Source of the DNA: Bacillus_I endophytica_A
GTDB taxonomy: Bacteria > Bacillota > Bacilli > Bacillales > Bacillaceae_H
Reading direction: 5' to 3'
Assembly (NCBI RefSeq): GCF_026790145.1
Contig: NZ_JALAMS010000054.1
Span: 62,001 to 126,000 of the forward strand
DNA length: 64,000 nt
Under the pieces are notes generated by a model. The model searched no databases, was not told the origin of the DNA, and saw nothing but the letters and a program-made list of their open reading frames with translations. Both the position numbers and the translations under genes were made by a program. Below, one piece after another: positions 15,835 to 24,033 of the stretch (positions are counted from its first letter, which is position 1; each line of letters starts with the position of its first letter).

Positions 15835-17019
15835 CTATAAAATGAAGCTGACGATAATGGCTGATAAGAAACTAACAAGAACAGCTCCGGATAGTAAGCG
15901 AAGCCCAAAACGAGCTACAACGTTACCTTGTTTTTCACTTAGTCCTTTAACAGCTCCGGATAAAATTCCGATTGAAGAAAAGTTAGCAAATGAAACTAAA
16001 AATACAGAGACAATACCTAACGTTCTTGGACTAAACTCAGACGCCATTTCAGATAAGTTCATCATGGCAACAAATTCATTTGTTACCATCTTCGTTGCCA
16101 TAATCCCTCCAGCTGAAACCACCTCAGATGCAGGAATCCCCATTATAAAGGCGAATGGAGCAAAAACATAGCCAAGCAAATGTTGGAATGTAACGCCAAA
16201 AATCATCTCAAAAACGTTATCAATTCCTTCCATTAGTGCGACAAATCCAATAAGCATAGCACCCACAATAACCGCTACTTTAAATCCATCTAAAATATAT
16301 TCACCTAGCATCTCAAAAAACGTTTGCTTTTCTTCGTCTTGATCCGCTTCTAAAAGGTCTGTTTCAGGTGATACTTTATATGGGTTAATAATTGAAGCAA
16401 TCATAAATCCACCAAACAAGTTCAAAACAATGGCCGTTACAACATATTTAGGTTCAATCATCGTCATATAAGCTCCGACGATTGACATTGAAACCGTCGA
16501 CATTGCGGACGTGCAAAGTGTGTAAAGTCGGTGTGGAGGTAATTTATCAAGCTGCTTTTTAACTGTAATAAATACTTCTGATTGCCCAACAATTGCTGAA
16601 GCAACGGCATTGTAAGATTCAAGTTTTCCCATGCCATTAATTTTACTAAGGCCAAGCCCAATCCATTTCATGACGAATGGAAGTACTTTAATATGCTGCA
16701 GGATGCCAATTAAAGCTGAAATGAACACAATCGGAAGAAGAACAGTTAAGAAAAAGGGAGCTTCCCCGTCATTTGCAATGCCACCGAAAACAAAAACAAT
16801 CCCTGCGCTGGCGTAATCTAATAGCGTTGAAAATGTTGTGGCAATGGCATCAATCACAACAAACCCAAACTTTGTATTAAGAAGCACAATTGCCAACAAA
16901 AGTTGTAAAATGACCATGACCAAAAGTGGTTTATATTTAATTTCTTTCCGGTCTTTACTTATTAAAAAAGCTAGTCCGAATACAATAAGGAGACCTAAAA
17001 TCCCCACTAAATATTTCAT
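15835..17019 (-). CDS. nupC: Concentrative nucleoside transporter (CNT/NupC family)
   Basis: 394 residues, about ten membrane spans. CNT motifs are clear: GNGKLESYNAVASA-type block (MGKLESYNAVASAIVGQSEV), FITVKKQLDKLPPHRLYTLCTSAMSTVS (cytidine/nucleoside binding region) and FAPFAFIMGIPASEVVSAGG followed by MATKMVTNEFVAM. Such proteins import nucleosides with H+ or Na+. I start at ATG 17019 because GGAGGG lies just before it and the length then equals other NupC proteins; a start 60 bases upstream lacks a site. It stands alone; the nucleoside hydrolases at 25.7-27.6 kb could use the imported nucleosides. Confidence 0.88.
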   Translation of the reverse strand: MKYLVGILGLLIVFGLAFLISKDRKEIKYKPLLVMVILQLLLAIVLLNTKFGFVVIDAIATTFSTLLDYASAGIVFVFGGIANDGEAPFFLTVLLPIVFISALIGILQHIKVLPFVMKWIGLGLSKINGMGKLESYNAVASAIVGQSEVFITVKKQLDKLPPHRLYTLCTSAMSTVSMSIVGAYMTMIEPKYVVTAIVLNLFGGFMIASIINPYKVSPETDLLEADQDEEKQTFFEMLGEYILDGFKVAVIVGAMLIGFVALMEGIDNVFEMIFGVTFQHLLGYVFAPFAFIMGIPASEVVSAGGIMATKMVTNEFVAMMNLSEMASEFSPRTLGIVSVFLVSFANFSSIGILSGAVKGLSEKQGNVVARFGLRLLSGAVLVSFLSAIIVSFIL

Positions 17020-17480
17020 ATATCCCTCCATAAGTTTTGCAAAAAGAGAACCATTCCCTTTGTAGAGCAAATAAGGCAAATCAATATCTTCTTTTTAAGT
17101 TTACTAAAATACATTCTCCAATATAGTAAAAAACTTTCTCTATGCTGAATAGAAGGGATAAGGCTTCATAAGTTTCAGCTTTTATTTCGGAAAAGCCAGT
17201 CAAGTAGAAAATGAAGAGAACCCCTTTTTAAACAGGAAGAAAAGTCAGTTGAAAAAGGATACCGAAGTATCTCGTATTTGTGTCTATAAGAGATATATGG
17301 AAGCTCTTTGCGTTTTATCTATCATATTGTATATTAATAAAAATGATTCTACAATAATTTATGAGAGAGAATTTTATAAATTCCTTTGTTTGAGTGGCAA
17401 ACGTATAAGAGAGAAAAAGTTCCCCCTTTCTCATTAACTTAATATGGAGATAGCATTGTTTAAGAGAAGAGGGGGTTAAA
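17020..17480. other. Intergenic stretch with no supported gene
   Basis: Contains the nupC promoter region and AT-rich DNA. A 62-codon open frame (17249-17437) starts with TTG, lacks a good ribosome-binding site and resembles nothing I know, so I do not call it. Confidence 0.5.
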
Positions 17481-17795
17481 AGAGCGGTTAAAGAAGGAGC
17501 GTAAGGATTAACACGTAGAAAGCGTGTAAATATAACACCAGGATACTATGATGAATTAACTGTTCTTGTTAATGTAAAGCAAGATTCTCAGATTATACAA
17601 GAAGAAATATTCGGACTGGTTTTACCGATGATTTTCAAAGATTTAGATGAAGTCATTGAACTTGCAAACAATCGTCCTTGGACATCGCAATGCGCGCGGG
17701 GCCACGTAGAGCACTTGAAATCATTCAAGGATTTTACGCTAGTGGCAAAAAGTCAGGAATTGATAGAGCGGATGAAAAATCTCTATAAGGGATGT
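17481..17795 (+). pseudogene. Relic of an aldehyde dehydrogenase gene (C-terminal part)
   Basis: One frame gives RAVKEGA, a stop at 17502, then GLTRRKRVNITPGYYDELTV and LVNVKQDSQIIQEEIFGLVL, then PMIFKDLDEVIELANNRPW. This is the QEEIFGPVLPVxxFKDxDEAIELAN block of aldehyde dehydrogenases. After about 17690 the frame shifts to ARGPRRALEIIQGFYASGKK, then SGIDRADEKSL, matching the following R-ALEVIQGFYAG...DRADE segment of betaine-aldehyde-dehydrogenase-like enzymes. The first two thirds, including the catalytic Cys region, are absent. Internal stop, frameshift and truncation mark it as a decayed remnant, not a gene. Confidence 0.85.
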
Positions 17796-17908
17796 TTTTT
17801 TCTATATTGTTTTATTTTTTATGTCATACTAACCTGTAAAATGACCACATTATTCTGTGAAAGGATTATTGTTAGCGCATTCAGAAAACGTTTTAATATA
17901 AGTGTAAG

Positions 17909-17922
17909 ATGTTAGCTAACAT
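17909..17922. promoter_or_regulatory. Perfect 14-bp palindrome upstream of the GPH symporter gene
   Basis: ATGTTAGCTAACAT lies 46 bases before the symporter start and is a likely operator. A few bases upstream AGAAAACGTTTTAA (17883-17896) resembles a CcpA cre site. Confidence 0.45.
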
Positions 17923-17967
17923 TTTTTAGAGAAAGAAAATTGTTGAATAAATAGTGGGGAGATTTGA

Positions 17968-19326
17968 ATGATTTCAAAAACGGGGGTATGGCCACAAAGG
18001 ATTGGATACGGAATTGCGGACTTTTCATGCAATTTAATTTGGCAAACGATAACGCTCTATTTAATGTTCTTTTATACGGACGTTGTAGGGATAGCCGCAG
18101 CTCAAGTTGGAATATTATTTCTTTTAACAAGGGTTATTGATGGTATAGCAGATGTTGCAATGGGAGTTGTTATTGATAAAACAAATACAAAGTGGGGAAA
18201 ATCAAGACCATATTTTCTAATTGGAGCAATTCCCTTCGGATTGCTAGCCATTCTAGCGTTCTATGTACCGGACATTGGACCAGTAGGAAAGCTAGTTTAT
18301 GCTTATTTTACTTATTTGGGACTTTCCTTAGCTTATACAATGGTAAACATTCCTTTAGCCTCTATCTTACCTAGTTTAACAAGTAATGGACAAGAACGAA
18401 CGATGCTTGCAACCGTTCGAATTATCTTTGCTTCAATTGGAGCTACAGCAGTGAGTGCTCTTACACTTCCAATGGTAAGAACTCTTGGGAATGGATCGCA
18501 GGCGCAAGGATTCTTTTGGACGATTGTTATTTTTGCGATAGTTGGCACAATGCTGTTTTTCGTTACCTTTAAAACAGTAGAAGAGAAAGTGAAAATCCGA
18601 CAAGAAAAGATAACTGTAAAACAAGCATTTTCTACTTTGAGAGGAAATACACCATGGTACATTTTCGCTTTCAATATTCTTTTTATGTGGGGATCTTATT
18701 TCTTTCAACAAGGGGCTTTAATTTACTATTTTACTTATAATGTAGGACGTGCTGATCTAGCTGCTATTGTAGCAAGTATTATGGCATTTGTTCCTATTAT
18801 CGGAACCTTTATCACGCCGCTTTTTGCAAAGAGAATGCTTAAAAGAACAGTATTTATGATCGCTAGTACTATTAATTTAGCAGGTATACTGATCATGTTG
18901 ATTGCAAATGTGAATGTACCATTATTGCTTATTGGAGCCGTTGTGTTAGCTTTAGGGCATGGATTGAGACAAAGTATTTACTTTTCAATGCAAGCAGATC
19001 CTGTTGATTATGGAGAGTGGAAGACAGGAATCAGTGCAGCAGGCGTTATCTCAGCTCTTAACGGGTTTCTTGGGAAAGTCGCTATGGCTGGAACAGGAGC
19101 TATTTCAGGCTGGTTATTAACGAAGGGAAATTATGTACCAAATGAAACGCAGACATCTTCTGCTTTATTAGCTATTAAATTGAATTTTCTCATTATCCCT
19201 GCAATTATGGTTGTTATCTCTATGATTATCATGTGTTTTTATAGATTAGATAAAATGTATCCAGCCATTCGTGCTGAACTTGATCATCGTATGAAAGAAG
19301 AGGAAAAAGAGAATCCAGCAATATAA
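17968..19326 (+). CDS. GPH-family glycoside:cation symporter
   Basis: 452 residues, about 12 membrane spans. N-terminal RIGYGIADFSCNLIWQTITL followed by YLMFFYTDVVG and the loop DGIADVAMGVVIDKTNTKWGKSRPY are the glycoside-pentoside-hexuronide (MelB/XynB/UidB) signature, including the conserved D-x-x-x-D and KxGKxRP. These carriers bring intact glycosides in with Na+ or H+. The adjoining gene (20 bases downstream) encodes a GH78-like hydrolase without signal peptide, so the likely cargo is a rhamnosylated or similar glycoside that is hydrolysed inside the cell. ATG 17968 follows GGGGAG. Substrate not readable from sequence. Confidence 0.85.
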   Translation: MISKTGVWPQRIGYGIADFSCNLIWQTITLYLMFFYTDVVGIAAAQVGILFLLTRVIDGIADVAMGVVIDKTNTKWGKSRPYFLIGAIPFGLLAILAFYVPDIGPVGKLVYAYFTYLGLSLAYTMVNIPLASILPSLTSNGQERTMLATVRIIFASIGATAVSALTLPMVRTLGNGSQAQGFFWTIVIFAIVGTMLFFVTFKTVEEKVKIRQEKITVKQAFSTLRGNTPWYIFAFNILFMWGSYFFQQGALIYYFTYNVGRADLAAIVASIMAFVPIIGTFITPLFAKRMLKRTVFMIASTINLAGILIMLIANVNVPLLLIGAVVLALGHGLRQSIYFSMQADPVDYGEWKTGISAAGVISALNGFLGKVAMAGTGAISGWLLTKGNYVPNETQTSSALLAIKLNFLIIPAIMVVISMIIMCFYRLDKMYPAIRAELDHRMKEEEKENPAI

Positions 19327-19346
19327 ATATAGAGGGGGAATACAAA

Positions 19347-20918
19347 ATGGTAAGCATTCAACAAGCTAAACAACATACAATTGAACACAATGTGGATTTT
19401 ATAAAAAAGGCGAAAGATTTAAAACCGGCTTTAATTCGTGACATCATTTATCCCAGTCACTTTGTAGAAGTAGTAAGAAATGTGGATGTTGTTCATGGTT
19501 GGGAAGTAAAAAAGAAAGAAAAGGCTTCTTCACTTTCTTCAAAAACTTACGGAAAAGGAGATCAGTTTATTCTTGATTTCGGTACTCACCAAGTAGGTTA
19601 TATTAAAATGACAGTCACGCCTATCGGTAGCCCCCCAGATGCACCATTACATCTTAAGTTAACATTTGGAGAGATGCCTATTGAAATGGCAGAGCCTTTT
19701 TCAACCTATAGCGGCTGGATTAGTAGCTCTTGGCTTCAAGAAGAAACGATGTATATTGATGTGTTACCAAATGATATCGAGCTATCCCGTCGCTACAGTT
19801 TCCGCTACGTCAAAGTTGAAGTATTAGATACGTCTACAAAATATAAGGTCACATTTGACGATATTCAGTGTCATACTGTAACGTCTGCTAATCCTAGTGA
19901 GGTTCCTTCTTTTTCTTATAAGGATCAACTGATTCATACAATTGACAAAGTAAGTATGAAAACATTACAAGATTGTATGCAAGAAGTGTTTGAAGATGGG
20001 CCAAAGCGTGATAGACGGTTATGGCTAGGTGATTTAAGATTACAAGCACTCGCAAACTATAAAACATTCCAAAATAATGATTTAGTAAAGCGATGCTTAT
20101 ATTTATTTGCAGGGGTAACAAATACAAATGGTCAAGTAACGGCAAATCTATTCATCTCACCAAAGTTAATTCCAGATGACACATATCTGTTTGATTATTC
20201 ATTGCTCTTTGTGACAACACTGCATGATTACTACTTTTATGTGAAAGATGAAAATACGTTAAAAGACTTGTGGCCTACTGCTTATCAACAAATTGAAATT
20301 GCTCTAACAAGACTCAATGAACAACACATTGTCCAAGATAGTAAGACATGGTGGTCGTTTATTGATTGGAATGATGATTTAAATAAGCAAGCCGCCTCTC
20401 AAGCTATTCTAATCTATGCGATCAAGCATGCGATTAAATTAGCAGAAGTTTTAGAAGATGAAAAAGTGACATGTCTAAAACAACAGTTAAAGGAAATTAC
20501 AGAAGCTACTAAACGTCATTTATGGGATGAAGATAAGAAGTTTTTTATAAGTGGGGAAAATCGTCAAGTTTCATGGGCAAGTCAAATTTGGATGGTGTTA
20601 GCCGAAGTACTAGGTCCAAAAGAGAATAACGAACTCCTCCATCGTTTACTTTCAGAGAAACCTGAAATCGGGATTACAACGCCGTATATGTATCACTACT
20701 TGGTAGAAGCCTTATTATTAGTAAATGAGAAAGAAAAAGCTGTTAAACAAATCAAAACATATTGGGGTGAAATGGTTAAAGATGGAGCTGACACGTTTTG
20801 GGAACTTTATAACCCAGAAAATAAAAGCTTTTCTCCATATGGAAGTCCACTCATTAACAGCTATTGTCATGCTTGGAGTTGCACACCAACTTACTTTATT
20901 CGCGAATATAATATGTAA
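19347..20918 (+). CDS. GH78-type alpha-L-rhamnosidase-like hydrolase
   Basis: 523 residues, no signal peptide, so cytoplasmic. The N-terminal 190 residues look like a beta-sandwich (FILDFGTHQVGYIKMTVTP, LKLTFGEMP). The rest is an (alpha/alpha)6 barrel of GH78 type: QEVFEDGPKRDRRLWLGDLR, then LQALANY, WWSFIDWND, and the end SYCHAWSCTPTYFI, comparable to the terminal barrel helices. In most GH78 enzymes the first block reads C-P-x-R-D-E-R; here the Glu position is Arg (RDRRLW), so the general acid may differ and strict rhamnosidase activity is uncertain. Coupled with the GPH symporter 20 bases upstream; RBS GAGGGGG. Regulated probably by the convergent AraC protein. Confidence 0.75.
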   Translation: MVSIQQAKQHTIEHNVDFIKKAKDLKPALIRDIIYPSHFVEVVRNVDVVHGWEVKKKEKASSLSSKTYGKGDQFILDFGTHQVGYIKMTVTPIGSPPDAPLHLKLTFGEMPIEMAEPFSTYSGWISSSWLQEETMYIDVLPNDIELSRRYSFRYVKVEVLDTSTKYKVTFDDIQCHTVTSANPSEVPSFSYKDQLIHTIDKVSMKTLQDCMQEVFEDGPKRDRRLWLGDLRLQALANYKTFQNNDLVKRCLYLFAGVTNTNGQVTANLFISPKLIPDDTYLFDYSLLFVTTLHDYYFYVKDENTLKDLWPTAYQQIEIALTRLNEQHIVQDSKTWWSFIDWNDDLNKQAASQAILIYAIKHAIKLAEVLEDEKVTCLKQQLKEITEATKRHLWDEDKKFFISGENRQVSWASQIWMVLAEVLGPKENNELLHRLLSEKPEIGITTPYMYHYLVEALLLVNEKEKAVKQIKTYWGEMVKDGADTFWELYNPENKSFSPYGSPLINSYCHAWSCTPTYFIREYNM

Positions 20919-20923
20919 ATCAA

Positions 20924-20955
20924 AAGAAATAACCTCTACATGAGAGGTTATTTCT
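20924..20955. terminator. Bidirectional terminator
   Basis: Arms AAGAAATAACCTCT and AGAGGTTATTTCTT around ACATG, between the convergent GH78 and AraC genes. Confidence 0.85.
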
Positions 20956-21934
20956 TATTTTTCCGGAAATGACTTGGCGTTTGACCAAAATGTTTTTTGA
21001 ATTTACGGTAGAGAAAGCTTGGGCTTTCATAGCCAACTTCATAGGCAATTTCATCTATACTTTTATCTGTATGTTGTAGCATGGTAGAAGCGTGAATCAT
21101 TTTTTGGGTATGCACAAGCTCTAAAAATGTTTTTCCTGTTCGCTCCTTCAACATGTTTCCAAGATAGTTTGGATTAAAGTTAAATTCCTTTGCAATAGCT
21201 GTTAGTGTACAGTCTCGATAATGATGTTCGATATAAGATAAAATATCAACAATGTTTGCTCGACTTGTTTTTTTATGAAATTCAAAGTTTTTATCGAGTT
21301 GATAGACGCGCATAAGTTCAGTAAATAGAATAGGGAGGTAATAGTTTACCATTGCAAGAGAGTGTTCTTGTTTACTGAAAAATTCACAAAAAATATTTTT
21401 TATAATATATTGTAAATTTTCGTTATGCTGAGAGTGAAATAAAAGATACTTGTCATGCTTTTGATTTTCTGAAACCGCATTTGCTAAAAAATCAGCCACA
21501 ATTCCACTGTTACTAAGTCGTCCTAAAAAGATTTTTGAGAAGGTCTCTTTTTTCATAATAATATTTACTAATATATCTTGTTCACCAAGTGCTGAAATAC
21601 TGTGCGGAACATCTTGATCTAATAAACAAATTTGACCTTGCTCTAATAAAACACTTTGGCCGTTAATTTGTTGATAACATATGCCTGAATAAACATAATT
21701 AAGCTCTATAAAGGAATGAATGTGAAGTGGCATATTAGCGAAGCGGTGATGTTTATTAATAAAGACAGGTCCGTTATCAAAAAAGTAGAAGTCTTGCATG
21801 CGAGGGATTGTGCCTTCTGATTCTACAACTAATTCATTTCCATCAAAATCGTTAACGTTTTCTCCTGTTTTTATTTGAATTTCTTCGATTCGATCCAGTT
21901 TTCGTAAATAGTGATCTAACTCTTGATGATTCAT
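20948..21934 (-). CDS. AraC-family transcriptional regulator
   Basis: 328 residues. The C-terminal hundred residues form the double helix-turn-helix of AraC proteins (YRDCTLTAIAKEFNFNPNYL, then GNMLKERTGKTFLELV and IDEIAYEVGYESPSFLYRKF, then KKHFGQTPSHFRK). The N-terminal part is a cupin-like sensor (MPLHIHSFIELNYVYSGICY, LEQGQICLLDQDVPHSI). ATG 21934 follows AAGGGGGATC. It is convergent to the GPH-GH78 pair and is the nearest regulator to it, so it likely activates glycoside uptake when the sugar is present; this is from context. No other target is visible nearby. Confidence 0.85.
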   Translation of the reverse strand: MNHQELDHYLRKLDRIEEIQIKTGENVNDFDGNELVVESEGTIPRMQDFYFFDNGPVFINKHHRFANMPLHIHSFIELNYVYSGICYQQINGQSVLLEQGQICLLDQDVPHSISALGEQDILVNIIMKKETFSKIFLGRLSNSGIVADFLANAVSENQKHDKYLLFHSQHNENLQYIIKNIFCEFFSKQEHSLAMVNYYLPILFTELMRVYQLDKNFEFHKKTSRANIVDILSYIEHHYRDCTLTAIAKEFNFNPNYLGNMLKERTGKTFLELVHTQKMIHASTMLQHTDKSIDEIAYEVGYESPSFLYRKFKKHFGQTPSHFRKNKK

Positions 21935-22169
21935 AATGATCCCCCTTTGTCTGTATTCATTTGTTTATATCCCTACTAGTATTGTAATGAATTTTAAGAT
22001 AAAGAAGGAAGATCCTTTGCCAAAAGATAAAAAAATATGTACTATCGTAGTTATATCAAGGTATTTATTGAGTGAAGTGGAATATAAGGTTTATAAAGAA
22101 AACATAAAATATAAGGCCTTTGCCTAAAAGAGATGAAAAAAGCTTGCATTTGGCTATTAAGAGTAGTTT

Positions 22170-22214
22170 TTGACATTTGAACGTTCGTTTTCTATACTTA
22201 AACCGATTGGTCTT
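22170..22214 (+). promoter_or_regulatory. qdoR promoter with overlapping regulator box
   Basis: TTGACA (22170-22175) and TATACT (22193-22198) have a 17-base spacer, a near-perfect SigA promoter. AACCGATTGGTCTT at 22201-22214, around the start of transcription, matches the core of the boxes before qdoI, so the regulator probably represses its own gene. Confidence 0.7.
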
Positions 22215-22237
22215 CATAATGGGTAGGAGGAAGTTTG

Positions 22238-22813
22238 ATGAAAGTGAAAGGTGAAGCAAGAGAACGAATTATTCAAACAGCAGCATATCTTTTTCAATTG
22301 CAAGGATATCACGCAACAGGTTTGAATCAAATTATAAAAGAAAGTGGATCACCTCGAGGCTCTGTTTATTATCACTTTCCTAATGGAAAAGAGGAGCTAG
22401 CAATTGAAGCTGTAAAATATACAGGTGAATATATTGAAAAACAAATTAAAGAGAGCATGGCAAAAAGCTTAGATCCTGTTGAAGCCATTCAACATTTTAT
22501 AAGTGTAACAGCTAACCAGTTTAATGATCCAAAACATATTGAAGGAATTCCTGTTGGATTATTAGCAAGTGAAACAGCCCTCATTAGTGAACCTTTACGA
22601 TGTACATGTGTGGAAGTTTTTAAAACTTGGGCTGATATTTTTGCTGATAAATTAATGCAATATGGATATGAAAAGGACGAAGCAGAAGAGCTTGGAATGA
22701 CTATCAACTCGATGATTGAAGGCGGCGTTATGTTTTCGCTAGCACACAAAGATAAAGAACCGCTTCTTCTTATTTCAAATCAAATCCCATATATTTTACG
22801 AAAAAAAGGGTAG
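22238..22813 (+). CDS. qdoR: TetR-family flavonoid-responsive repressor (QdoR/LmrA type)
   Basis: 191 residues with a TetR helix-turn-helix at the N-terminus (ARERIIQTAAYLFQLQGYHA, then TGLNQIIKESGSPRGSVYYH, FPNGKEEL). The SPRGSVYYHFPxGKEEL form and the C-terminal LGMTINSMIEGGVMFSLAHK belong to the LmrA/YxaF subgroup. In B. subtilis QdoR (YxaF) and LmrA repress quercetin dioxygenase and multidrug efflux genes and are released by flavonoids such as quercetin. Here the next two genes are exactly those functions, with matching operator boxes. ATG 22238 has GGAGG at 22226-22230. No terminator is seen before the qdoI promoter region. Confidence 0.88.
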   Translation: MKVKGEARERIIQTAAYLFQLQGYHATGLNQIIKESGSPRGSVYYHFPNGKEELAIEAVKYTGEYIEKQIKESMAKSLDPVEAIQHFISVTANQFNDPKHIEGIPVGLLASETALISEPLRCTCVEVFKTWADIFADKLMQYGYEKDEAEELGMTINSMIEGGVMFSLAHKDKEPLLLISNQIPYILRKKG

Positions 22814-22848
22814 CATTTTGTTACTCTTTGCTTTATAATCAAAAATTG

Positions 22849-22915
22849 TAGACCGGTCGGTACACAAAAATATGTAGATTGGTCTATTATAAATATAACT
22901 ATATAGATCGGTCTA
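22849..22915 (+). promoter_or_regulatory. Three QdoR/LmrA boxes upstream of qdoI
   Basis: TAGACCGGTCGGTA (22849-22862), TAGATTGGTCTA (22875-22886) and TAGATCGGTCTA (22904-22915) share the TAGAYYGGTCTA core known for LmrA/QdoR binding sites. Centres are about 25 and 29 bases apart. They cover the region where the qdoI promoter must lie. Confidence 0.75.
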
Positions 22916-22934
22916 ATATAGAGGAGGAAATATA

Positions 22935-23954
22935 ATGGCAACATTAACAAGTAAATTACCAAAAGAAAAAGTACCTTATTTATTACGAAATGGGGAGGGT
23001 CCGCGCTATCTCTTTGGACGTCAAGTAGCTACAATTATGGCAAATGGAAAAAGCACAGGCGATATGTTTGAAATTGTCTTACTTGCAGGTGGCAAAGGAG
23101 ATGCTTTTCCCCTTCATCTTCATAAAGAAACACATGAAGGCATTCTTGTTTTAGATGGAAAAGTAGAACTCATCCTTAATGGAGAAAAACATCTTCTTGT
23201 ATCAGGAGATTATGCTCAAATTCCAGCAGGCACAACTCACAGCTATACAATGCAAAGCCATCGTACTCGTCTTGTTTCATATACAATGAAAGGAAATGTT
23301 GCGAACTTCTATGCTGAAATTGGGACACCTTATGAGCATGTGGAACATCCTCCATATGGAGAAGAATTAGCATATGAGCGTTTCTTGCAAGGTGCAGCTG
23401 TTTCAGACATTGAGTTTGTATCAAACGAACAAAGCGTAGAAGGAGAAGCAAAACTTGTAACAAATGCAACACGTCCTGAGGAAGTTGTTCCATATGTCCT
23501 TGAATCTGGAGAAGGTGATCGTCTTCTAACAGGTGACCAGCTTCATCGAATTGTTGCGGCACAAACAAATACAGATGGACAATTTATCGTTGTTTCATCT
23601 GAAGGACCAAAAGGCGATCGCATCGTTGATCATTATCATGAACATCATACAGAAACATTTTATTGCCTAGAAGGTCAAATGACAATGTGGGCAGATGGGG
23701 AGGAAATTCAGTTGAATCCTGGAGACTTTCTGCACGTTCCAGCTCATACTGTTCATTCATACCGTTTAGATTCTCCATATACAAAAATGGTAGGAGTACT
23801 TGTATCAGGTCTGTTCGAACCATTTTTCCGTACTTTAGGTGATAAGTACGAGGGTCATATTTTCCCAGCTGAACCTCAGCCACTTCGTTTTGATCGAGTA
23901 GTTGCAAATATCCATAATCTTGATTTAAAGATGGCGAATCAAGAGAACAAATGA
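22935..23954 (+). CDS. qdoI: Quercetin 2,3-dioxygenase (bicupin)
   Basis: 339 residues, two cupin domains. N-terminal cupin: FPLHLHKETHEGILVLDGKV and GDYAQIPAGTTHSYTM, with the His, His, Glu, His ligand set. C-terminal cupin: DHYHEHHTETFYCLEGQMTM and PGDFLHVPAHTVHSYRLDS. Length and both motif pairs match YxaG/QdoI of B. subtilis, which opens the flavonol C-ring of quercetin with O2, releasing CO and a depside. It lies between its regulator and an efflux pump. ATG 22935 follows GAGGAGG. Terminator at 23962-23992. Expression is probably induced by flavonols through the upstream boxes. Confidence 0.92.
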   Translation: MATLTSKLPKEKVPYLLRNGEGPRYLFGRQVATIMANGKSTGDMFEIVLLAGGKGDAFPLHLHKETHEGILVLDGKVELILNGEKHLLVSGDYAQIPAGTTHSYTMQSHRTRLVSYTMKGNVANFYAEIGTPYEHVEHPPYGEELAYERFLQGAAVSDIEFVSNEQSVEGEAKLVTNATRPEEVVPYVLESGEGDRLLTGDQLHRIVAAQTNTDGQFIVVSSEGPKGDRIVDHYHEHHTETFYCLEGQMTMWADGEEIQLNPGDFLHVPAHTVHSYRLDSPYTKMVGVLVSGLFEPFFRTLGDKYEGHIFPAEPQPLRFDRVVANIHNLDLKMANQENK

Positions 23955-23961
23955 AAATGAT

Positions 23962-23992
23962 AAAGGTTAGAGAGAGAGTTCTCTCTAACCTT
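23962..23992 (+). terminator. Terminator after qdoI
   Basis: Arms AAGGTTAGAGAGAG and CTCTCTAACCTT with tail TATTTAATT. Confidence 0.75.
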
Positions 23993-24033
23993 ATTTAATT
24001 AAACGTTGTTCTAAATTAGAAAGAGGGAAAACA

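Noticed and set aside
17249..17437. 62-codon plus-strand frame upstream of the aldehyde dehydrogenase relic
   Set aside because: TTG start without a proper site, no family resemblance and AT-rich random composition.
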